From assembly GCA_005879255.1 (NCBI GenBank), contig VBKY01000334.1, forward strand, positions 1-10,986: a DNA stretch of 10,986 bases, given 5' to 3'. The notes below the pieces were generated by a model. It was not told the DNA's origin and did no database searches. It saw only the letters and a list, made by a program, of their open reading frames with translations. Positions 6,016 through 10,986 of this stretch are shown piece after piece; the stretch's first letter is position 1; every line of letters starts with the position of its first letter. This stretch comes from Deltaproteobacteria bacterium (GTDB taxonomy: Bacteria; Desulfobacterota_B; Binatia; UBA9968). A program made the translations under genes and the position numbers.

Positions 6016-7563
6016 TGCCGCCCAAACGCACGAAGAAAGCGCCGGTCAAAAGGCTTTTTCAGCCTCTGCCAAAAAACACTTTTTGGATTGAACACGACGC
6101 CTACGATCGTCGCGTCTGGGGCCATCTCCGTTCTGAGTCGCCATCCCTACGTGAAGTGGAAGAGAAAGGAACCGCGCTGCTGCCCCACTTCGGCTCCTTG
6201 CTGCAGGACATCTTCTGTCTCCTATTCAAGTACAACATCAATTACCAAGCCGAAGCCGATGTTTTACCTAGCGCACTGCTGAATGAGAAGTTTCTACGCG
6301 CAATCCACCAAGGCGCCCAATATGATTTCTTGCGTGAACAAACCTTGTTGAACGAAGCCCACGCCGGGCTGTCAACTTTAATACTCGGTGAAAGACTGCT
6401 CACTTTGGTACGCGAGGAGAAATTTCTCACGCGTCGAGACTTGCGCGATCTCTGGGACATTCAAAAACAAGAGGAGTTGGTCGGCGAAAAGATCGAAGAG
6501 TACGAAAACGCCGACACGATCCCACAAGATCAAATGTCCGAGGAAGGTAAAAAGGCATTACAAAAAGCCAGAGAACGTATGGGCGGCGAAGCCCAAGGCG
6601 CCGAAGCCTTGCTCCGCCACAAAACCCAGCAACTCAAGGAAGATCTCAAACAGATCGAATCTCAAGCAACCAACCGCCTCCAGGCAGAAACCATTAAGGT
6701 CGCTCAGGAGCTCGAAGATGCCACGGAAGAAGCCGAAACTTGGGGCAACACGATCGGGACCGGCGAGCGCACACCGCCCGGCCAAAAGCTCGAGCTCGGT
6801 CGCCGGCTCGCCGGCAACGAAAAGCTCAAGAAGCTCGCGCGCATGGTCGGACGCATGAAATTCCACGCCCAAGCGCTGCGCAAGAAAGTATTCGAACGCT
6901 CCAGTGAAGAATTACTTGAAGTCGAGCAAGGCGACGCCTTGCATCGCCTACTTCCCCACGAACTACTGAATTTACATCATCCGGTCTTGCGAAGAGATTT
7001 CTACCGCCGCTTTCTCGATCAGGAGCTGATTCAATATTCGCTCCGCGGCGTCGAAGAAAAAGGCAAAGGCCCGATGATCGTGTGCCTCGACGGCAGCTCG
7101 TCGATGTCCGGCGACAAAGAGATCTGGTCGAAAGCCGTGACCTTAACTTTGTTGGAAATCGCCCGCAAACAACGCCGGTTATTCCGTTCGATCTGTTTCT
7201 CTTCTGCCGAAACTCCATTGCAAGTCCTCGATATGAACCCACGAGACCGCTATGAAGTCGAGACCAAGACCATCATGGATCTGGCGGAATACTTTCCCGG
7301 CGGCGGCACTGATTTTCAGAAACCGCTAGTCGCGTTTCAAGAAAGGCGATATCGTTTTTATCACCGACGGCGAATGCCAGGTCGACCCAGAATGGGCGGA
7401 AGGGTTTCGCGAGCAGAAAGAAAAACTCGGCTTCTCCCTCTTCTCGATCTTGATTGATATGGGCCCCGCTTCGTTAGGCACATTGAAGGAATTCAGCGAT
7501 CGGATCTCGACGATCAAGCAGTTGACGGGCGATGAGGCTAAAGAGATCTTTGTGAAGTTTTGA
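6015..7563 (+). pseudogene. VWA-domain protein (ViaA/CoxE-like), frame disrupted near 7329-7345
   Basis: This is the VWA partner of the upstream MoxR/RavA-type ATPase. In frame 1 of the gene, residues 1 to about 440 are intact: a helical N-terminal region, a charged coiled-coil-like stretch (about 175-250), then the VWA domain starting with LDGSSSMSG (MIDAS DxSxS: D359, S361, S363) and GGGTDFQKPL (T432). After that the frame runs out as an arginine-rich artefact to a stop at 7455-7457. The true C-terminus continues in another frame: SRFKKGDIVFITDGE (from 7330) carries the third MIDAS aspartate (codon 7366-7368), and the reading ends in EIFVKF with a TGA at 7561-7563. The second frame has a stop at 7327-7329, so the break lies just after it. 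From memory of the family, about nine residues are missing between QKPL and SRFKK, which fits a small deletion better than a one-base error. The gene was probably functional; here it is either damaged or mis-assembled. Confidence 0.85.
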
Positions 7564-7598
7564 GACAATGGTCAACGTGGTGCTGTTTTGGTTCGAGA

Positions 7599-8114
7599 TT
7601 ACACATCCCACTCCCCCGCGATAAGCCGTGGTATCACCGGCTGCAAGATCCGATACGACAACCCCCAAAGCCGGTGCTCACCAACGTGGTAAAATGAAAC
7701 CTGCTCCGCCTTGTGCCAATTCGGAAAGCGGCCGATCATCTTATCGTGCGCATCCGGCCGAGTAAGCTCCCTGAGTTTTATATCGAGTATTTCTGCGATC
7801 TCGCGCTCGGCGATTTGCCAATGGTCGGGAACAGCGATGCGCGCAAGGTAAGGAAACACTCGATAACCCGTCGTTCGAGTTTGCTCCATTGGCAATTCAG
7901 CGAGCACATCGCTTCGTTCGACGATCAGCCCGAGCTCCTCGCGAACTTCGCGAAGTGCCGTATCGAGCATCGTCTCGTCTTCCGGATCTCTCTTGCCGCC
8001 CGGAAAAGCGATCTGTCCGCCGTGCACACCACCCGGATTGCGCAGAATCATGACGATGTGTAGCTCGCCGTCTTGCGACCGATAAACGGGAATGAGCACT
8101 GCAGCATCGATCAT
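7599..8114 (-). CDS. Nudix hydrolase, CoA diphosphatase (NudL)-like
   Basis: 171 codons. Nudix enzymes cleave nucleoside-diphosphate-X compounds; the NudL/YeaB-like branch hydrolyses CoA and its derivatives. The Nudix helix is seen as LREVREELGL (residues 54-63; R55, E56, E59, E60 are the metal-binding set). It is preceded by GGVHGGQIAFPGG (28-40), which matches the HxGQ-x-x-FPGG signature of the CoA-diphosphatase group. The distance from the last G of FPGG to R55 is one residue longer than the generic Nudix box, which also fits that group. The later TTGYRVFPYLA resembles the VTGYxVxP segment of NudL. The start is ATG at 8114; no strong Shine-Dalgarno sequence is seen. It lies convergent to the VWA gene (35-base gap) and 73 bases downstream of the glycosyltransferase gene, with which it may be co-transcribed. 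Confidence 0.88.
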   Translation of the reverse strand: MIDAAVLIPVYRSQDGELHIVMILRNPGGVHGGQIAFPGGKRDPEDETMLDTALREVREELGLIVERSDVLAELPMEQTRTTGYRVFPYLARIAVPDHWQIAEREIAEILDIKLRELTRPDAHDKMIGRFPNWHKAEQVSFYHVGEHRLWGLSYRILQPVIPRLIAGEWDV

Positions 8115-8187
8115 ATGCGAGTTAATGACGCCTTCAGCCCGGCAATGCTACCATGAGAGTTTTGCATATAAGCCGATATATTTATTT

Positions 8188-9258
8188 TTATCCGCGTACA
8201 TCAGTGCCAACGTTTGCTCGGACATAGAGATAAAAAAGCAGAAAGGCCGGCGCCACCCAAAAGTACCAAAAATCATTTCTTACGAATACTTTGGCAACGA
8301 TTAATATCGCGCCAAACACCACATGAATGCCGATCACCAATCTTTGATGCTGTTTCCTTTCACTGCGCGCCGTCCATACGGCGCACTGGATCACCGCCGG
8401 CAACAGGACAATATGATCGAATGTCCAAGCGAAGCTGGCCGTTGCCACGGAAATGAGGAGAATCAGAGGTATTTCGAAAATCCAATTCCACGTGGCCGCG
8501 CGACGCGACCAGTACCATAGAAACCAAATTGCCCCGGCGCTCGTCGGCAACCACCGAATCCACATGCCGGGGATTGCTAGAAGCTCTCCGAGCGCGGTTC
8601 CCAAGCTCGGCGTTGCCCAATCTAGGGGACGCAAAACCGTACCGGCTCTGATCAATTGGATATACTGAGAATAGATTGCTGAATTGAACACTAGAGGAAT
8701 CGATACGACGATGGCTCCGGCGACGATGAGACCTGCGAGTAGTCTCCACTGGCGTTCGTTAACTATCCACAACAACAGCGCTAGCCAGAGCAAGTACAAG
8801 AGATGCGGCTTTATCGAAACAAGGGTCACGCTCGCTCCTGCCAGTATCCATAATCTCTTCCTGACAAAAATTAGAAATCCGAGCAGGCCCAATAAGATCA
8901 GTGGTCCTATTTGGCCCAACAAGAGGACAAAATATGTCGGGGCGAAGGTTAAGACGGAAAGCCACGCATAACGGGGCTTTCTAGGATCTCCGCCGTAAAC
9001 TTGCCACAGCCAGTGTGAGCCGATAAAGACAATCAGGGTGTGAAACAAAAACCAGACGAACTGTGCGGTGTCATAGTCAACCAATCCGAACGGGAACGTA
9101 AACGATAGGGTCCACGGCGGATTCCACATGATCAGCGGGATGGGCTGAGACCAACCGATCTCTTGCTGGTTCTTTAATAATTCGGCCGGCGAGTACGGAT
9201 TACCGCCACTTAATAGGAGCTTTGCCGCGGCCCAGTATTCGACGAAGTCGTTAATCAT
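8188..9258 (-). CDS. GT87/DUF2029-like integral membrane glycosyltransferase
   Basis: 356 codons, strongly hydrophobic, with about eight or nine predicted membrane helices (for example near residues 48-63, 66-88, 98-118, 119-135, 145-165, 172-190). The N-terminal loop NDFVEYWAAAKLLLSGGNPYSP (DF..YW..A..LL.GGNPY) followed by MWNPPWTL is characteristic of GT87-type polyprenyl-phosphate-mannose/arabinose-using transferases, whose acidic residue in the first periplasmic loop is thought to be catalytic (D4 here). These enzymes act in the cytoplasmic membrane on lipid-linked glycans; the acceptor is unknown. The family usually has a membrane helix before the DF..YW loop. Here the ATG comes directly before it, with an in-frame stop three codons upstream, so the protein appears short at its N-terminus. 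It is possibly co-transcribed with the downstream Nudix gene. Confidence 0.8.
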   Translation of the reverse strand: MINDFVEYWAAAKLLLSGGNPYSPAELLKNQQEIGWSQPIPLIMWNPPWTLSFTFPFGLVDYDTAQFVWFLFHTLIVFIGSHWLWQVYGGDPRKPRYAWLSVLTFAPTYFVLLLGQIGPLILLGLLGFLIFVRKRLWILAGASVTLVSIKPHLLYLLWLALLLWIVNERQWRLLAGLIVAGAIVVSIPLVFNSAIYSQYIQLIRAGTVLRPLDWATPSLGTALGELLAIPGMWIRWLPTSAGAIWFLWYWSRRAATWNWIFEIPLILLISVATASFAWTFDHIVLLPAVIQCAVWTARSERKQHQRLVIGIHVVFGAILIVAKVFVRNDFWYFWVAPAFLLFYLYVRANVGTDVRG

Positions 9259-9632
9259 CCGTTCTCAAGCGACCAACTACACGATTTGAATACCGTCAAA
9301 TCCAAAATTGTTTCGGTGATCTCATCGTTTGACGCAGCACACCTCTACTTCCGTCATCGCAATCAAGACGACGGGCAAGAAGCACGAAGACGATCGACCT
9401 ATGATACTTGTGTTGCAACGAAAAGAGAACGATTGCATTCGTTGCTCGTGGGCTCAAGTTCTGCGAGTTGAATGAATATGCGCGAGTCGACGTTCGGGCA
9501 CAGATTTGTTGACCTCGTTGGTCAAAAAAGGGGCTTCAGCGTAACTGCGCGTGTCACGACGCGAACCCTAGAGAATCGCTTTCATTAGAACTTGGGTATG
9601 ATAAGGCGAGGCTCGACGTAAAAGTAATTCTG
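9259..9632. other. Intergenic region between divergent GT87-like and sulfatase genes
   Basis: These 374 bases contain no convincing gene. A 61-codon TTG-started frame at 9286-9471 has no recognisable features and is not called. The reverse strand upstream of the glycosyltransferase was read for a missing first membrane helix; only a short hydrophobic run near 9385-9410 in another frame was seen, not a convincing helix. The one sharp structure is the inverted repeat at 9509-9525. TATGAT at 9597-9602 resembles a -10 box about 30 bases before the sulfatase start, but no matching -35 was found. Confidence 0.6.
9509..9525. promoter_or_regulatory. Inverted repeat TTGACC-N5-GGTCAA, possible operator
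   Basis: TTGACC (9509-9514) and GGTCAA (9520-9525) form a perfect 6-base inverted repeat around TCGTT. It stands about 110 bases before the sulfatase start and about 250 bases before the divergent glycosyltransferase start, a reasonable place for a dimeric regulator's site. It is followed by an A-run on the plus strand, not a T-run, so it is not a rho-independent terminator for plus-strand transcription. No specific regulator family is claimed. Confidence 0.35.
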
Positions 9633-10986
9633 ATGGCGAACAGACCCAACTTTCTTTTTATCATTACGGACCAGCATCGGGCCGACCACCTCGGTTGCTA
9701 CGGCAATCCGATTGTAAGGACACCCAACCTTGATCGCATGGCCGCCTCCGGCACGCGCTTCGAAAATTTCTACGTCGCCACGCCGATCTGCATGCCCAAC
9801 CGGGCAACGTTGATGACCGGGCGCATGCCGTCGCTCCATGGCGCGCGTCAAAACGGCATTCCGCTGTCGCTCACGGCGACGACGTTCGTCGAGATCATGC
9901 GGGCCGCCGGTTATGACACCGCGTTAATCGGAAAATGCCATCTGCAAAGCATTAGCGGTAATCTTCCCATCGTGGGCATGCCCGAGCCCGATCCCAACCG
10001 CACGTTACCACCCGAGACCTTGCGCGAAGCGGACAACACCTTGACCAAGCATGGCCGCTACGATCAAGAACTGCCATCGACTTGGGAGCGCGAACCCGAC
10101 TTCGAGCCGACGCTTCCTTATTATGGTTTCGATCATGTCGAGCTCGCTATCGGTCACGGCGACAAAACGGTGGGACATTACGAACGATGGCTCAAGCAAC
10201 GCCACTCCGATCCTGATTCATTGCGCGGCCCCAAAAACCAACTTCCCGGCAATGAATACACCGCACCCCAGGCCTGGCGAACGAGAATTCCCGAAGAACT
10301 TTATCCCACAGCGTACGTCGCCGAGCGCACGATCAAGTACCTGGAGAATTATTCCAGAACCGACCGGTCGAAGCCATTTTTCATTCAATGTTCTTTCCCG
10401 GATCCACACCATCCGTTTACGCCGCCGGGGCGATACTGGGAGATGTACGATCCGCGCTCGATCGAGCTGCCACCATCGTTTAATTCCGGCGAGCATCCGA
10501 TCCCGCCGCATCTCCATTTGCTTTACGACGAGCGGGCGCGGAATATGAGCAACAAAGACGGCCAACGGACATTTGCTGTGACTGAACGCGAGGCACGCGA
10601 AGCCATCGCCCTCACATATGGAATGATTTCAATGGTAGACGATGCCCTCGGCACTATCTTGGGTTGGCTGAAAATGCTGCGTCTCGACGAAGATACCGTG
10701 GTCGTCTTTACCAGCGATCACGGCGACTTCATGGGCGATCATCAGCTGCTCCTCAAGGGGGCGCTGCATTACCGCGGCCTGGTGCGCGTGCCGTTCATTT
10801 GGAGCGATCGAGCAGTCGAATCGAAGGGGCTGGCGAATGAGGGCCTCTGCGGCACCTTGGACATTGCTAACACCATTTTGGCCCGTGCCGGTCTGCAAGG
10901 TCACAATGGCATGCAGGGCGCTAACCTCCTAGCCGCGATCGACGGTGGCGCGACCGGCCACGACTCGTTGATCATCGAGGAACATC
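9633..10986 (+). CDS. Sulfatase/phosphonate monoester hydrolase-type enzyme (alkaline phosphatase superfamily), cut by right edge
   Basis: 451 codons are visible and the gene continues beyond the window. The N-terminus RPNFLFIITDQHRADHLGCYG (residues 4-24) carries the metal-binding D13 with Q14, as in sulfatases. The active-site motif CMPNRATLMTGR begins at C53 (codon 9789-9791) and fits CxPxR, in which the cysteine is converted to formylglycine by a sulfatase-modifying enzyme. TSDHGDFMGDH supplies the second metal-binding pair (D362, H363), followed by a K-G-A-L-H-Y-R segment typical of the family. The substrate may be a sulfate or phosphonate/phosphate ester; the motif does not decide. No signal peptide is seen, so a cytosolic location is likely. 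The start is ATG at 9633; there is no strong Shine-Dalgarno, but this start gives the canonical N-terminus. It is transcribed divergently from the glycosyltransferase. Confidence 0.92.
   Translation, partial: MANRPNFLFIITDQHRADHLGCYGNPIVRTPNLDRMAASGTRFENFYVATPICMPNRATLMTGRMPSLHGARQNGIPLSLTATTFVEIMRAAGYDTALIGKCHLQSISGNLPIVGMPEPDPNRTLPPETLREADNTLTKHGRYDQELPSTWEREPDFEPTLPYYGFDHVELAIGHGDKTVGHYERWLKQRHSDPDSLRGPKNQLPGNEYTAPQAWRTRIPEELYPTAYVAERTIKYLENYSRTDRSKPFFIQCSFPDPHHPFTPPGRYWEMYDPRSIELPPSFNSGEHPIPPHLHLLYDERARNMSNKDGQRTFAVTEREAREAIALTYGMISMVDDALGTILGWLKMLRLDEDTVVVFTSDHGDFMGDHQLLLKGALHYRGLVRVPFIWSDRAVESKGLANEGLCGTLDIANTILARAGLQGHNGMQGANLLAAIDGGATGHDSLIIEEH

Noticed and set aside
7335..7345. Programmed +1 frameshift producing the full VWA protein
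   Set aside because: TTT followed by C could slip, but there is no stop codon or obvious stimulator, and the rejoined protein would still lack about nine family residues; a deletion or assembly error explains more.
9286..9471. 61-codon TTG-started frame in the intergenic region
   Set aside because: It has no Shine-Dalgarno sequence, a low-complexity basic composition and no recognisable motif; an open frame of this length is expected by chance.
9509..9530. Rho-independent terminator
   Set aside because: The stem is only 6 bases and is followed by A residues on the plus strand; on the minus strand the T-run precedes the stem, so neither strand fits.

Overview
The window looks like a chromosomal stretch from an uncultured Gram-negative soil, sediment or water bacterium of moderate GC content, possibly a deltaproteobacterium-like lineage (Desulfobacterota, Binatota or Tectomicrobia type). 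That placement is inferred from gene content and from the style of the intergenic repeats; there is no marker gene here to fix it. No RNA gene, CRISPR array, transposase or phage gene was seen.

Left part (1-4785, all minus strand): an apparent operon read from right to left. It begins with an exported ABC-type solute-binding protein that has no permease or ATPase beside it. Two tandem, distantly paralogous FAD oxidoreductases of the phytoene desaturase/PYROXD2-like (COG1233) type follow, then a short-chain dehydrogenase cut by the left edge. This suggests binding of an unknown small molecule followed by successive redox steps; the substrate cannot be read from the sequence. Two unusual palindromic short-period repeats lie in this operon. 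One has an 8-base unit and sits in the 3' end of the second oxidoreductase gene; the other has a 9-base unit and fills the gap between the two oxidoreductase genes.

Middle part (4786-7563, plus strand): a divergent intergenic region, then a translationally coupled pair of a MoxR/RavA-type AAA+ ATPase and a VWA-domain protein (ViaA/CoxE-like). The VWA gene is broken late in its VWA domain. The frame change, and about nine residues that seem to be missing, point to a small deletion (or an assembly error) that removes the last metal-binding part of the MIDAS site from the main frame.

Right part (7564-10986): a convergent Nudix hydrolase of the CoA-diphosphatase (NudL-like) type and a multi-spanning GT87/DUF2029-like membrane glycosyltransferase, both on the minus strand. 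A mostly empty 374-base intergenic region with one sharp inverted repeat comes next, then the first 451 codons of a plus-strand sulfatase/phosphonate monoester hydrolase-type enzyme with a CxPxR active-site motif, cut by the right edge.
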